A stretch of DNA of 64,000 nt from Thermogemmatispora tikiterensis (GCF_003268475.1 NZ_MCIF01000002.1:3890671-3954670); one strand, 5' to 3'. Positions 9,627-19,152 are shown, counted from the stretch's first letter. Notes: a model not told the origin generated them from the sequence alone. Made by a program: numbers and translations.

Positions 9627-10280
9627 TCAGGCCAGGCTCACGAAGGGATTTTCATATTTTTCTTCGCCGATGGTTGTGGGCGCGCCGTGCCCGGGAAAGA
9701 CGGCCAGATCATCCTCCAGGGTATAGAGCTTCTCGCGAATCGAGCGCACCAGCTGCTCATAATTGCCGCCGGGCAGGTCAGTACGTCCAATGCCGCGCTG
9801 AAAGAGCGTATCGCCGCTGAAGACGCAGTATGGACGGCTCACCAGGCAAACGCCGCCGGGCGTATGTCCGGGCGTATGCCGTACCTCCAGCGACAGCGTA
9901 CCGAAGGTGATCACCTGTCCATCCTGGAGCAAGATATCGGGCTTGCGCCGCACCAGGGGTGGCTCGCGTCCAGCGGCGCGGGCTGCGCTGGCGTCGGTAT
10001 AGTAAGGAAGATCGGCGGGGTGAATCGCCAGCGGCACAGGATAGACGGCGCTAACCGCATCGATGGCGCAGATGTGGTCGAAATGGCCGTGCGTATTGAT
10101 GATATAGCGAGGGATCAGCGCCAGCTCTTCGATGCGCTTCAGAATGCGCTCCGGCTCATCGCCAGGATCGATAATCACTGCCTCGCGGGTCTGCGGGCAG
10201 GCATAGAGATAGCAATTCTCTTCGAGGAATCCGACGACGACCGTTGCAACCAGTGGCCTGGCGTCAGCTCGTTCACTCAT
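9627..10280 (-). CDS. MBL-fold metal-dependent hydrolase, glyoxalase II-like
   Basis: This is a zinc metallo-beta-lactamase-fold hydrolase of the hydroxyacylglutathione hydrolase/persulfide dioxygenase-like group. The metal motif HGHFDH, the later VRHTPGHTPGG and the C-terminal FPGHGAPTTIGEEKYENPF are all visible. About 217 residues follow from the ATG at 10280. A longer frame starts at 10364, but a near-perfect extended -10 (TGCTATAAT on the minus strand, 10353-10361) lies inside that extension, so 10280 is preferred. The exact substrate cannot be read from the sequence. It is 63 bases upstream of ugd on the same strand. Confidence 0.88.
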   Translation of the reverse strand: MSERADARPLVATVVVGFLEENCYLYACPQTREAVIIDPGDEPERILKRIEELALIPRYIINTHGHFDHICAIDAVSAVYPVPLAIHPADLPYYTDASAARAAGREPPLVRRKPDILLQDGQVITFGTLSLEVRHTPGHTPGGVCLVSRPYCVFSGDTLFQRGIGRTDLPGGNYEQLVRSIREKLYTLEDDLAVFPGHGAPTTIGEEKYENPFVSLA

Positions 10281-10352
10281 AACAGGGAGGCTCCCACGTC
10301 CAGCAAAGAACTTCGCTTCGTTTCCACCACAGTGCGGGGAAAGATTTGCTTT

Positions 10353-10361
10353 ATTATAGCA
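10353..10361 (-). promoter_or_regulatory. Extended -10 promoter for the MBL hydrolase gene
   Basis: The minus strand reads TGCTATAAT, a perfect TATAAT with the TGn extension. No good -35 is visible 17 bases upstream, which is normal for extended -10 promoters. The predicted transcription start near 10346 leaves a leader of about 65 bases before the ATG at 10280. Confidence 0.6.
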
Positions 10362-10612
10362 CATTGCCAGACCTGGGGCGGCTGACTGGCCTGGCTGAGA
10401 TAAAGCCCCGGCAGAGGGCAGAATCTCCCTCTCCTGAGCGCACCTTGGGCCCGCTGCGGCTGCCCATAGGTTCCCATAGGTACCAGAGAGAGACTACTCT
10501 GGGCCACCGCACCGTCCTGCCGGTTGCGCCGTCCTGACCTGATCATTAGTACTATCCGGCAATAGCGGGCAGCCAGGTAGAGCCTTCCTCTGCTGAGTGG
10601 GAGCGAGCGTTC

Positions 10613-11713
10613 TCAGGACGATTCTGACTGGCCCTCTGCAGGAGGCTCACGGCGGCTGGCAGCTGGCTCCTCATCTACCCGTCGCTCAGCATTGGCAGGT
10701 GGTGTAGAGGCGGCGACTGCCTGCTCCTCCTGCTCCGCAGATGTCTCCTCCGAAGGATTCGTGGCAGCCACGGTGGCCTGGCTTCCTGGACGCGGTGGCA
10801 TACCATAGAAAGCCGCTGCCTCCCCGGGCGGTACCGGGCGCGCATAGCGCGAGCGCAGTACCAGGTAGGTCACGGGCAGTAGCAGAATCAGCACCACCAG
10901 CGAGGTCCACTGTGCCTGCTTCAAGCCCCAGTTCAGGCCCAGAAAGCTGACCACGACATTGGCACGCCAGAAGAAGACAACAAACTGCGTAATCGCGTAG
11001 CCGTAGAGATAAACAAGTGTCAGCACACCAGGGCGGCGCAGACGCCGTGACAGGAGGTAGAGCACTGCCAGCAGCACGAGGTTGCAGAGCATCTCGTAGG
11101 CCGCGGCGGGCTGCACTGGTACGTTGCAATACCCCTGCAGGCAGGCGAAGCTGGCGGGATGCTGGTAGACCGTCGACCAAGGTAAAGTGCTGGGGTAGCC
11201 GATAATATCGCCATTGATCAGATTGCCGATGCGGCCAAAGATCTGGCCGATCGAGGCGAAGAGCACCCCGCCATCGAGGGCTACGAAGGGATTGATCCCC
11301 TCGACACGCGAGCGCCAAAAGAGCACTGGCACCACCAGGAAGATCGCCCCGTAGAAGGCCATTCCGCCCTCCCAGGTCGCCAGAATGCGCCAGGGCTGGA
11401 GCAAGTAGTCCTGGACCAGATCCGGCTGCTGAATCACAAAGTACAATCGGCCACCGATTAAGCCGGCGATAATACACCACCAGAGCAGGCGATAGACGAT
11501 CTCCTCGTTGAGGCCCTTGCGCCGGATGTAGCCCTGGATACCCCAGAGAGCCACCACGATGGCCACTACATACATCAGGCCATACCAGTGGAGCGCCAGC
11601 GGGCCAAGGTGCACAATGACCGGATCGATATTGATATAGATATAGGGCGGACCAATGCGCAGCCAGCCCCAATTGATCAGATCGGCCACGACCGTGGGCC
11701 AGATACTTCCCAT
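10613..11713 (-). CDS. lgt: Phosphatidylglycerol--prolipoprotein diacylglyceryl transferase
   Basis: Lgt is the first enzyme of lipoprotein maturation; it moves diacylglycerol from phosphatidylglycerol to the lipobox cysteine at the cytoplasmic membrane. The ATG at 11713 gives 366 residues and is preceded by AGGAGAAGGAAGGG. A 65-residue upstream extension of the frame is non-conserved. The protein has at least seven hydrophobic segments, ALHWYGLMY, WEGGMAFYGA and the signature GRIGNLINGDIIG. The family signature usually has Glu where this has Asp (NGD). The last 80 or so residues are a hydrophilic Glu/Ala/Pro tail beyond the usual enzyme. Confidence 0.94.
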   Translation of the reverse strand: MGSIWPTVVADLINWGWLRIGPPYIYINIDPVIVHLGPLALHWYGLMYVVAIVVALWGIQGYIRRKGLNEEIVYRLLWWCIIAGLIGGRLYFVIQQPDLVQDYLLQPWRILATWEGGMAFYGAIFLVVPVLFWRSRVEGINPFVALDGGVLFASIGQIFGRIGNLINGDIIGYPSTLPWSTVYQHPASFACLQGYCNVPVQPAAAYEMLCNLVLLAVLYLLSRRLRRPGVLTLVYLYGYAITQFVVFFWRANVVVSFLGLNWGLKQAQWTSLVVLILLLPVTYLVLRSRYARPVPPGEAAAFYGMPPRPGSQATVAATNPSEETSAEQEEQAVAASTPPANAERRVDEEPAASRREPPAEGQSESS

Positions 11714-12399
11714 TGCCCTTCCTTCTCCTTGCGCTCGCAAGGAACTGCCACCGCTCACTCTCTCCTCCTGACTGGCGCCTGGTTGGAACGCCTGAACCAG
11801 CCGCATGGTAGGGGTAGAATAGGCTGACCCTGCGCGAGGCAACTGAGGCCGCGCCGGAAGAGCGGAATCGGACAGATCCCTGCTAGCCAGGTTAATTGGT
11901 TGGTCCACTACCTTCTTGCCCTATGATAACGGCAATCTTTCCCAGTCGCAAGAGGATTATGGGTGAGCGCCCAATAGGAGGTACAATAGACAAAGAATGA
12001 CAATACGAAAATAAGGATTAGGAAACAAAAATAGATCGAGAGGGATAACGAGGGGAGGCAGACAGGTGCTCTTCTCAGGGAGGGCAGGAATCAGGGCAGG
12101 CAAGAGGGTGGCGAGGCCCCTCAAGCTGGCTCACCGCTCTCGCCGCTCACCCTGAAGAGCACCCGATGTCCCTTCTGGCCAACAAAGAAAGCGCACGAAC
12201 CGAAAAATAGTGAAGAAGAGCAAAACGGAATCAGGCGCTGATCGACATGTGGCAGCGGCTGGCAGGCAAGGCGGAGAGGGCTGATGCACAGAATACATCC
12301 CCGCGCGCGTCGCAGGCGGATCGTGCCGTGCCGCAGATCAACTTGCTGACTCCGGGACGGTGGAGGCCGGACCTCGCCATCGCTCACGCGTTGGCTCGC
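11714..12399. other. Intergenic region between the small membrane protein gene and lgt
   Basis: About 690 bases without a convincing gene. It holds the possible lgt promoter (11923-11951) and an A-rich stretch around 11990-12040 that stands out from the G+C-rich surroundings. Short frames here lack recognisable domains or good ribosome-binding sites. Confidence 0.45.
11923..11951 (-). promoter_or_regulatory. Possible sigma-70 promoter for lgt
   Basis: On the minus strand TTGCGA (11951-11946) is followed after 17 bases by TATCAT (11928-11923). Each box matches the consensus in four of six positions. The predicted start near 11916 gives a leader of about 200 bases. Confidence 0.4.
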
Positions 12400-12957
12400 T
12401 TACGAGTGGGAAGGGGCGGCCGCCGAGCGCGACTGCTGGGCGACCTGCGGAGGCTCAGCCTCGACGCGCAGAAGGGCCTTGAGGGCCTCCTCCGAAACCA
12501 CCTTGCCCTGTTGGCCATCGAAGATCAAGTCATCGCGCGCGCAATAATACAGGTGGCGCCAATTCTCCAGGGCGCGGTCCCAGGCGGGGTAACGCAGTGT
12601 CGCCTCCGCATCGCTTTTGACCACGCGTTGGAAAGCAATAAAGGAAACGACCAGGGCTGCGACAATGATGAGCAACGTAATAATCACCTGAGCAACCAGG
12701 CCCGGGCCGCCCAAGCCGGAGACGCCCTCTCCGAGCACCACAAAGATAAAGAAGATTGCCAGTCCAACCAGGACCACGGCAGGCCCCACCAGATTAATCA
12801 TGCGAGTCTGCCGACCAGGCATTGGGGGAGGCGCCAATCGGCTAATGCCGCTGCGGTAAGCCTCCAGCGAGGTCTTGACCAGATCTTCCTTATGGCAGCG
12901 TGGGCAGAGCGGTTTCGCGGTCTGTCCCTGCTGCTGCCGGGATTGATCGGACGCCAT
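12400..12957 (-). CDS. Small two-helix membrane protein with N-terminal CxxC knuckle, unknown function
   Basis: The protein has 185 residues and I do not recognise it. A CPRC motif is at residues 18-21. Two hydrophobic helices follow at about 54-76 and 87-110. A cytoplasmic-looking segment rich in aromatic and charged residues (about 115-165, with WRHLYYCARDDLIFD) carries a third Cys. The tail is Ser/Ala/Gln-rich. GAGGAGG lies 13 bases upstream of the ATG. The CPRC plus the downstream Cys suggests an incomplete zinc ribbon, in line with other zinc-ribbon membrane proteins in this window. Confidence 0.7.
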   Translation of the reverse strand: MASDQSRQQQGQTAKPLCPRCHKEDLVKTSLEAYRSGISRLAPPPMPGRQTRMINLVGPAVVLVGLAIFFIFVVLGEGVSGLGGPGLVAQVIITLLIIVAALVVSFIAFQRVVKSDAEATLRYPAWDRALENWRHLYYCARDDLIFDGQQGKVVSEEALKALLRVEAEPPQVAQQSRSAAAPSHS

Positions 12958-13132
12958 TGTGAGTCTATAACCTCCTCATTGTTGGATAGCGCTCGATTCT
13001 CTGAAGAGCTAGCCTGAATAGTACTACAGAAAAGCATAACATTTTCCAGTCCTCGGCGACAATCCCTGCTGTGGAGCAACAGGCAAACAAGCCAGCCGGC
13101 CCAGCCTGGCCTCGGGGTCCCTTGCTCCCCCT

Positions 13133-13161
13133 TTGACAGCGCTTCTGTCAGGCGCTACACT
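13133..13161 (+). promoter_or_regulatory. Sigma-70 promoter for mazG
   Basis: TTGACA (13133-13138), a 17-base spacer and TACACT (13156-13161). The position rules out translation from the TTG at 13133, because that codon is part of the -35 box. The predicted start is near 13168, about 37 bases before the ATG at 13205. Confidence 0.75.
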
Positions 13162-13204
13162 GTTCCAAGAACAGCGAAAGCGCCGCAGAGAGGATAGAAA
13201 GAGT

Positions 13205-14743
13205 ATGTCGGAGCCGCAAATTACGATCCTGGGGTTGGGGCCAGGACCGTGGGAGCTGCTGACGCGCGAAGCCTACGAGGTGCTGGCTAAGGCAGTGGAG
13301 CGCGGGCAGCCGATCTACTTCCGTACCCTGATTCATCCCATTGTAGAACCCCTGCGTCAGGCTTTTCCTGGTCTGGCGCTGCAATCGTTTGACGCGCTCT
13401 ATGATGCTGCCCAGGACTGGGAGACCCTCTATCAGCGCATGGCGGAGACCATCTGTGCGGCTGCCACTGCTGGGGGCGGTCCTGTACTCTACGCCGTGCC
13501 GGGTCATCCTCTGGTCGGAGACACCAGCGTGCAGCTGCTGCTCCACCTGGCCAGGGAGCGCGGCCTGGAGCTGCGCCTCGTCGCTGGCCTCTCCTTCATC
13601 GAGCCGATCTGCACGGCTCTGGGGCTAGATCCGCTAGAGGCTGGTCTCCAGATCATCGATGCCGTTTCCCTGGCGGCCTTACCCGGCGACGAAGTGGCCG
13701 GAAGAGTCGTACCGACCACGCCCCTGCTGGTGCCTCATCTCTATAACCGTCGTCTGGCCAGTGCCGTTAAACTGGCCCTTGGCGAATGCTATCCCGACGA
13801 ATGGCAGGTAACGCTGGTTCGCCTCAGCGATCAGGCCCAGGAAGCGGCCCGGTTGCAGCGCCTGGCCCTCTACGAGCTGGACCGCCAGTCGCTGGTGGAC
13901 CATCTGACGACCCTCTACGTACCGCCGGTAGAAGCCCTGACCGCCCTGCGCCATCCTGACACCCTTCGCTATATTACCAAACGCCTGCGGCGCGATCCCG
14001 ATGGCTGCCCCTGGGATCGCCAGCAGACTCATCAGACGCTCGTCCCTTTTGTCCTGGAAGAAACGTACGAAGTAGTGGAGGCCCTGGAGGAGAACGACAT
14101 GGCTAAGCTGGCCGAAGAACTGGGTGATCTCCTCCTCCAGGTCTATCTGCATGCTGAGATTGCCCGTCAAGAGGGGCATTTTGCCCTTGGCGACGTCTTT
14201 GAGCAGATCAACGCCAAGCTCATCCGGCGTCATCCCCATGTCTTTGGTGACGTCAAAGTGAGCGGCGCGGGGCAGGTTGTCCAGAACTGGGAGGCTATCA
14301 AGCGAGCCGAGCGCCAGGCGGCGGGTCAGCCGGTGCACGAAGAAAGCGTCCTTGATCGCGTGCCGCTGGCCTCGCCGGCCCTCACCGTGGCCCAGGAGTA
14401 TCAGAGGCGAGCCGCCAGGGTAGGCTTCACCTACGCCGATATGAACGGTGTGCTTGATAAATTGGCTGAAGAGCTGCGCGAGCTGGCTCAGGCCCGCAGC
14501 GACGAAGAGCGTCGCGAAGAACTGGGTGATCTGCTCTTTATGGTTGTGCGAGCCGCCAGTGAACTCAACATCGATGCTGAGGCCGCCCTACGGCAGGCTA
14601 ACCGCAAGTTCCGCCGCCGCTTCCGCCGTATGGAAGAACTCGCGCGCAGCGAAGGGCGACCTCTAGAGGAGCGCAGCCGGGAGGAGCTGCGCGCCCTCTG
14701 GCGCCGTGCCAAAGAGCAGACTGACGCTGTGCCCGACGCGTGA
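13205..14743 (+). CDS. mazG: Nucleoside triphosphate pyrophosphohydrolase with N-terminal tetrapyrrole-methylase-like domain
   Basis: This is a YabN-type MazG of 512 residues. The N-terminal 220 or so residues resemble SAM-dependent tetrapyrrole methylases (ITILGLGPGPWELLTREA, then AVPGHPLVGDTSV). The C-terminal half carries two MazG modules. The first begins CPWDRQQTHQTL, with EETYEVVEALEE and the metal-binding EELGDLLLQV. The second has the degenerate repeat EELGDLLFMVVRAASELNID. MazG hydrolyses (d)NTPs to NMP and PPi, a house-cleaning and stress-related role. The N-terminal domain's activity in YabN-type proteins is uncertain. It leads a plus-strand run with an unknown gene and polX. Confidence 0.95.
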   Translation: MSEPQITILGLGPGPWELLTREAYEVLAKAVERGQPIYFRTLIHPIVEPLRQAFPGLALQSFDALYDAAQDWETLYQRMAETICAAATAGGGPVLYAVPGHPLVGDTSVQLLLHLARERGLELRLVAGLSFIEPICTALGLDPLEAGLQIIDAVSLAALPGDEVAGRVVPTTPLLVPHLYNRRLASAVKLALGECYPDEWQVTLVRLSDQAQEAARLQRLALYELDRQSLVDHLTTLYVPPVEALTALRHPDTLRYITKRLRRDPDGCPWDRQQTHQTLVPFVLEETYEVVEALEENDMAKLAEELGDLLLQVYLHAEIARQEGHFALGDVFEQINAKLIRRHPHVFGDVKVSGAGQVVQNWEAIKRAERQAAGQPVHEESVLDRVPLASPALTVAQEYQRRAARVGFTYADMNGVLDKLAEELRELAQARSDEERREELGDLLFMVVRAASELNIDAEAALRQANRKFRRRFRRMEELARSEGRPLEERSREELRALWRRAKEQTDAVPDA

Positions 14744-14770
14744 GACGATGCAGTGCTGCCGGCAGGCATC

Positions 14771-15253
14771 ATGAGACAGGAATTACTCGCCTGGTTTGCA
14801 CAAGAAGGGCTACTGTTGCAAAATATTACAACTGGTTCAGAAGATCCTGAACACGACGAAGTCAAAGTCATCGTGCGTGCGCCCATTGTCGCCCTGGGGC
14901 ATGGGCGCGAAGACTTTCGCGAATGCCCTGATCCGGTCGCCTTTGGCTATCCAGAGTCATGTCTGGAACTCATGACGCTGGACGATTTTCACTGGTTTAT
15001 TCTGCGCTGGTTCGAGGGGGCCGTGGCTGCCGGGCGCGCGCGCTGTTTCGTCTGTAACAAAGTGCTGGACAACACGTCAGGCCATCCCTGGGATGCCGTT
15101 TTCGTTAGTGCTGATTGGCACTGCTGGCTTGTGGTCCACTTCGACTGTAAGCGCTATCTGGGGCGCGACCTCAAGGGGCGCAACCCCTTCGAAGTCGAAT
15201 TACGCGAGCCGGAAATGTTCGACCTCCGCCTGACGGAGAGCGAAGGTCAGTAG
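14771..15253 (+). CDS. Conserved-looking hypothetical protein with Cys/His motif
   Basis: The protein has 160 residues from the ATG of MRQELLAWF; an upstream in-frame start at 14753 would add six residues. I do not recognise the family. A CFVCNKVLDN motif (about residues 91-100) and a later WHCWLVVHFDC could provide four or more metal ligands, as in a treble-clef-like fold. The protein is rich in Trp and Phe and has no membrane segment. It begins 27 bases after mazG and ends 16 bases before polX, so it is probably cotranscribed with both. Confidence 0.75.
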   Translation: MRQELLAWFAQEGLLLQNITTGSEDPEHDEVKVIVRAPIVALGHGREDFRECPDPVAFGYPESCLELMTLDDFHWFILRWFEGAVAAGRARCFVCNKVLDNTSGHPWDAVFVSADWHCWLVVHFDCKRYLGRDLKGRNPFEVELREPEMFDLRLTESEGQ

Positions 15254-15269
15254 AGGGGAGGCAGCGCCG

Positions 15270-17030
15270 ATGGATAAGAATCAAGTGGCTCAGGCCCTGG
15301 AAGAAGTTGCCACCTTACTGCAGCTCAAGAAAGATGCCAGCCCGTTTGAGGTGCGGGCCTACGAGAATGCCGCGCGCACCATCAGCGCGCTCGATGACGA
15401 CATTGAGCGGCTGGTCAAGGAGGGACGGCTCAAAGGCATTCCTGGCCTTGGGCCGACCATTACGCGGCGCATCGAGGAGCTGGTGACCACCGGGCGCCTC
15501 TCCTTCTTAGAGGAGCTGCGCGCGGCCACACCCTCCATCAAGCTAGAGCTGCTGCGTATTCAAGGTCTCGGCCCGCGGCGTATCAATGCCATTGTGGACC
15601 AGCTGCACATCGCCAGCCTCGAAGACCTGGAACGGGCCTGCAAAGAAGATCGCGTTGCCGCCCTGCCCGGCTTTGGCAAGAAGACACAGGAGAAAATCTT
15701 GCAGGGGCTGGCCTTTCTGGCCGAGCACGGTCACCGCTACCTCTACCCCGTTGCGGAGGCTGAAGGGCTGCGCATGCGCGATGCACTGGCCTCCCTGCCC
15801 GAAATTGTGCGCGTCCAGGTAGCGGGTAGTCTGCGTCGGCGGCGCGAGACCGTCAAAGACATCGATATTGTGGCCAGCGTTGCCGACAACGCTGACAGCG
15901 CCACTCGTCAGCGCGTCATGAACTTCTTCACCGGTCAGCCGGGCGTCCGGCAGATCATCAGCAAAGGTGAAACACGCTCCAGCATCATTCTAGCGAGCGG
16001 CATCCAGATGGACCTGCGCCTCGTGACCGATCGCCAGTTCCCCTATGCCCTTCATCACTTCACTGGGGCCAAAGAGCACCATATTCCCCTACGGCGGCGG
16101 GCTCTGAGTATGAACATGACCATCAACGAGTATGGTCTCTTCCGGGGAAAAGAGCCTGATCTAGAGCTGGTGCCCTGTAAAGACGAGGTTGAGTTCTACG
16201 CCGCCCTGGGCCTGGCCTATATCGAGCCTGAGCTGCGCGAAGACATGGGCGAGATCGAGGCTGCGGAGCGTGGTGAGCTGCCAACCCTGGTCGAAGAGCG
16301 TGACCTGCGTGGGGTCCTGCACGTCCATTCTACCTGGAGCGATGGAAAAAATACCATTCGTGAGCTGGCCGAGGCTTGCTGTGAGCGTGGCCTCAGCTAT
16401 CTGGGCATTACCGATCACAGCCAGAGTGTCGGCTACGCCAACGGCCTCAGCGTTGAGAACCTGCAGCGCCAGTGGGAAGAGATCGACCGCCTCAATGCCG
16501 AGTTCGCTGGTCGCCTCGTCATCTTAAAGGGGACCGAGTGCGACATTCTCAAAGATGGCTCGCTCGACTATCCCGATGAGGTCCTGGCGCGCTTCGACTT
16601 TGTCATAGCCTCCATTCACAGCCATTTTACGCTCTCTCCACAGGAGCAGACCGAGCGTATGCTGCGCGCCATTGCCAACCCGTATGTCACCATCATCGGG
16701 CATCCGACAGGGCGTCTCTTGCTTGAACGCCCGGGCTATACTCTGGATATAGAGGCGGTGATCGAGGCCGCTGCGCGGCATGGCGTCTTTATTGAGATCA
16801 ACGCCAGCCCGCAGCGCCTTGATCTCGACTGGCGCTATGTGCGCAAGGCGCGCGATCGAGGCATTCTGATCCCGATCGATCCCGATGCTCACTCCATTGC
16901 GGGCCTCGCTGACATGCACTATGGCGTCGGCATAGCCCGCAAGGGCTGGCTCGCCGCCGCCGATGTGCTTAACACGCGCCCGTTGGAGGAGCTGGTAGCC
17001 CTCTTGCAACGCAGGAAAGCATCACGCTAA
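15270..17030 (+). CDS. polX: DNA polymerase/3'-5' exonuclease PolX
   Basis: This is a bacterial family X polymerase of 586 residues, used in base-excision and gap-filling repair. The N-terminal 8-kDa-like and helix-hairpin-helix parts include GLGPTITRRIEEL and IQGLGPRRINAI. The nucleotidyltransferase motif GSLRRRRETVKDIDI lies near residues 186-200. The C-terminal third (about 350-580) is a PHP phosphoesterase domain with HVHSTWSDGKN, GITDHS, ASIHSHF and the DPDAHS ligand set intact, so 3'-5' exonuclease activity is likely. A GGGGAGG precedes the ATG. rplY follows 15 bases after the stop. Confidence 0.96.
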   Translation: MDKNQVAQALEEVATLLQLKKDASPFEVRAYENAARTISALDDDIERLVKEGRLKGIPGLGPTITRRIEELVTTGRLSFLEELRAATPSIKLELLRIQGLGPRRINAIVDQLHIASLEDLERACKEDRVAALPGFGKKTQEKILQGLAFLAEHGHRYLYPVAEAEGLRMRDALASLPEIVRVQVAGSLRRRRETVKDIDIVASVADNADSATRQRVMNFFTGQPGVRQIISKGETRSSIILASGIQMDLRLVTDRQFPYALHHFTGAKEHHIPLRRRALSMNMTINEYGLFRGKEPDLELVPCKDEVEFYAALGLAYIEPELREDMGEIEAAERGELPTLVEERDLRGVLHVHSTWSDGKNTIRELAEACCERGLSYLGITDHSQSVGYANGLSVENLQRQWEEIDRLNAEFAGRLVILKGTECDILKDGSLDYPDEVLARFDFVIASIHSHFTLSPQEQTERMLRAIANPYVTIIGHPTGRLLLERPGYTLDIEAVIEAAARHGVFIEINASPQRLDLDWRYVRKARDRGILIPIDPDAHSIAGLADMHYGVGIARKGWLAAADVLNTRPLEELVALLQRRKASR

Positions 17031-17045
17031 AGGAGGTATCCTGCT

Positions 17046-17711
17046 ATGGCACCAATGGCAGAACTGGAGGTTCAGCGCCGCCAGGTCCTGGGCAAAGCGA
17101 CCCGGCGGCTACGCCGCCAGGGGATCATCCCCGCCAATATCTTCGGCCACAAGGAACCCTCTCTGGCCATCCAGCTGGAGGCCGCGGCTTTCGAGCGCTT
17201 TCGCCGCCAGCATAAGGCCGCCAGCCTGGTCACCCTGCGTATTCCGGGAGACTCATTAACGGAGACGGCCCTGGTCCACAGCATTCAGCGCGATCCCTGC
17301 ACCGGTAAGATTCTCCATGTGGATTTCTACCGCGTGAGTCAGGAGGAGGAGGTCGAGGTGAAGGTGCCGCTGCATCTGGTCGGCGAGTCGCCGGCGGTGA
17401 AGGAGAGCGGTGGCACCTTGCTGCGTCTCCTCGATGCGCTTGAAGTGGCCTGCCGTGCCACCGAGATCCCCGAAATGATCGAGGTCGACGTCTCGCCGCT
17501 GGTTGAGGTAGACCAGATTCTCCATGCCGGCGAGATCAAGCTACCGCCCAATGTGCGCCTTCTGACCGATCCACACGAGCCGGTGGTGAAGGTGGAGCTG
17601 CCCGCCGTCGAGGCCGAGGAGGCCGAAGAGGCCGCTCCCGTGGCTCAACCTGCTTCTGCTGCTGCGTCTGCCCAGTCGCAAGCTGGCGAGAGTGCTGCAA
17701 GAGAAGGCTAA
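17046..17711 (+). CDS. rplY: 50S ribosomal protein L25, CTC (general stress) form
   Basis: L25 binds 5S rRNA in the large ribosomal subunit. The protein has 221 residues, so it is the longer CTC/TL5 type. The N-terminal L25 beta-barrel (VLGKATRRLRRQGIIPANIFG) is followed by a C-terminal TL5 domain ending near LLTDPHEPVVKVELP. A Glu/Ala-rich acidic tail completes it. AAAGGAGGT is an ideal ribosome-binding site seven bases before the ATG. It is tightly spaced after polX. Confidence 0.96.
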   Translation: MAPMAELEVQRRQVLGKATRRLRRQGIIPANIFGHKEPSLAIQLEAAAFERFRRQHKAASLVTLRIPGDSLTETALVHSIQRDPCTGKILHVDFYRVSQEEEVEVKVPLHLVGESPAVKESGGTLLRLLDALEVACRATEIPEMIEVDVSPLVEVDQILHAGEIKLPPNVRLLTDPHEPVVKVELPAVEAEEAEEAAPVAQPASAAASAQSQAGESAAREG

Positions 17712-17922
17712 GCTGCGTGCTGATAGCGCAGGCAGGGGTAAGGCTCGCTCAGAGAGCCCCGCTACTCCTGCCTGTCTGCCTGTCCAGGAAGGCAGATCGG
17801 CAGATCGCGCACGCGCTGGCCGCGTGGTGGCGGCTTGCTGCCCCGGCATCGGGGCCGGCCGGTCGCTATCTCCTGTACCTGGCCGCCTGCACAAATACTA
17901 TGCCAAGAAGCGAGCGATAGAC

Positions 17923-19152
17923 ATGCGTATTATGATTGTGACTGACCAGTATCCGCCGATGGTAGGGGGCGTGCCTGTTGTCACCCACGATCTGGCCGTC
18001 GGCCTGGCTGCCCGTGGCCATCAGGTCTGGGTGGTCGCTCCTTGCCAGGGTGCGCGCGACGTCCACCGTATCGAAGAAGGAGTACATGTCTATCGCTTTA
18101 CATCCTTCGAGTGGCCCACTTATCGTGACATGCGCATTCCCTTCCTGCCCATCCTGCCTATTCGGCGCCTGCTGAAGCAAGGCAATCCTGACATTATCCA
18201 TATCCACTCGCCGATCGTCTTGGGGAACATTGCCCAGCTGCTGGCCGGAGGGCTGCGCAAACCGGTCATTGCCACTAACCACTATCTGCCGATCAACATT
18301 AGCCGCACCCTGGCCAGTGATCAGCGCTTCAGCAGACATTTCGATACGCTCAGCTATAGCTATCTGATCCACTTCTACAACCGCTGTGAATATGTGACAA
18401 CCCCGACCCATACAGCTCTGCGCCTCCTTTATGAGCATGGGCTGCGCGCGCCAGCGGGGGTCATCTCCAATGGGGTGGATCTCAAGAAATTCAGGCCGGG
18501 GCCTGCCGATGAGGAAGTGCGTCAGCGCTATCATCTGCCGACTGATCGCCCGCTGGTGTTGCACGTCAATCGCCTCAGCGAGGAAAAGCGAGTCAATGTC
18601 CTCTTAGATGCCGTGGCCCAACTCAGGAGTCAGGCTTACATTGTGCTAGCGGGAACAGGGCCGGCGGAGGCTGAGCTGCGAGCGCAGGCCACACGTCTGC
18701 AGATTGAGGAGCGCGTGGCTTTTCTTGGATTCGTGGCCGATCGCGATCTCCTGGCGATTCGTCGCATGGCCGACCTTTTTGTCATCCCGTCGGAGGCGGA
18801 TCTGCAGAGCCTGGCCACAATGGAGGCGATGGCCTGTGGCTTACCCGTTGTGGCGGCCAATGCCTATGCCCTTCCCGAGCTGGTCCATCATGGCGAGAAT
18901 GGCCTGCTATTTGAGCCGGGGAATAGCACAGAATTGGCGCAGACCATCGACTATCTGCTGGAGCGTCCTGAGCTGCGCAGGCAGATGGGGAACAAGAGCC
19001 TGGAGATTATTGCACAACACGACCGTGAGCGCGTCCTTGGCCAATGGGAAGCGCTCTATCAACGTCTGGCCTCAGAGTTTGCGTTAGCGCGTCAGCTGCG
19101 GGAGCAGGCTCGACGAGCCTTGCGTCTCAGACGTCCATCGCTACCTTCCTAG
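17923..19152 (+). CDS. Glycosyltransferase family 4 protein
   Basis: This is a GT-B fold, retaining glycosyltransferase of the GT4 group, 409 residues from the ATG of MRIMIVTDQYPPMVGGV. The N-terminal acceptor domain shows 'GG...V.DLA..L..RGH.V'. The donor domain has SNGVDLKKFRP, LVLHVNRLSEEKRV, and the nucleotide-sugar motif reading VIPSEADLQSLATMEAMACG before LPVVAANAYALPELV. The Glu of E-x7-E-like GT4 motifs appears as EADLQSLATMEA. Substrates cannot be read; an alpha-mannosyl or glucosyl transferase acting on lipid is the usual role of such sequences. The gene lies 211 bases after rplY. Confidence 0.9.
   Translation: MRIMIVTDQYPPMVGGVPVVTHDLAVGLAARGHQVWVVAPCQGARDVHRIEEGVHVYRFTSFEWPTYRDMRIPFLPILPIRRLLKQGNPDIIHIHSPIVLGNIAQLLAGGLRKPVIATNHYLPINISRTLASDQRFSRHFDTLSYSYLIHFYNRCEYVTTPTHTALRLLYEHGLRAPAGVISNGVDLKKFRPGPADEEVRQRYHLPTDRPLVLHVNRLSEEKRVNVLLDAVAQLRSQAYIVLAGTGPAEAELRAQATRLQIEERVAFLGFVADRDLLAIRRMADLFVIPSEADLQSLATMEAMACGLPVVAANAYALPELVHHGENGLLFEPGNSTELAQTIDYLLERPELRRQMGNKSLEIIAQHDRERVLGQWEALYQRLASEFALARQLREQARRALRLRRPSLPS

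Noticed and set aside
12121-12387. An 88-residue minus-strand frame
   Set aside because: Cys/Ser/Arg-rich, without a ribosome-binding site or family resemblance.
13133-13204. Upstream start for mazG
   Set aside because: The TTG codon is part of a TTGACA -35 box, so the longer product cannot be made from that promoter.
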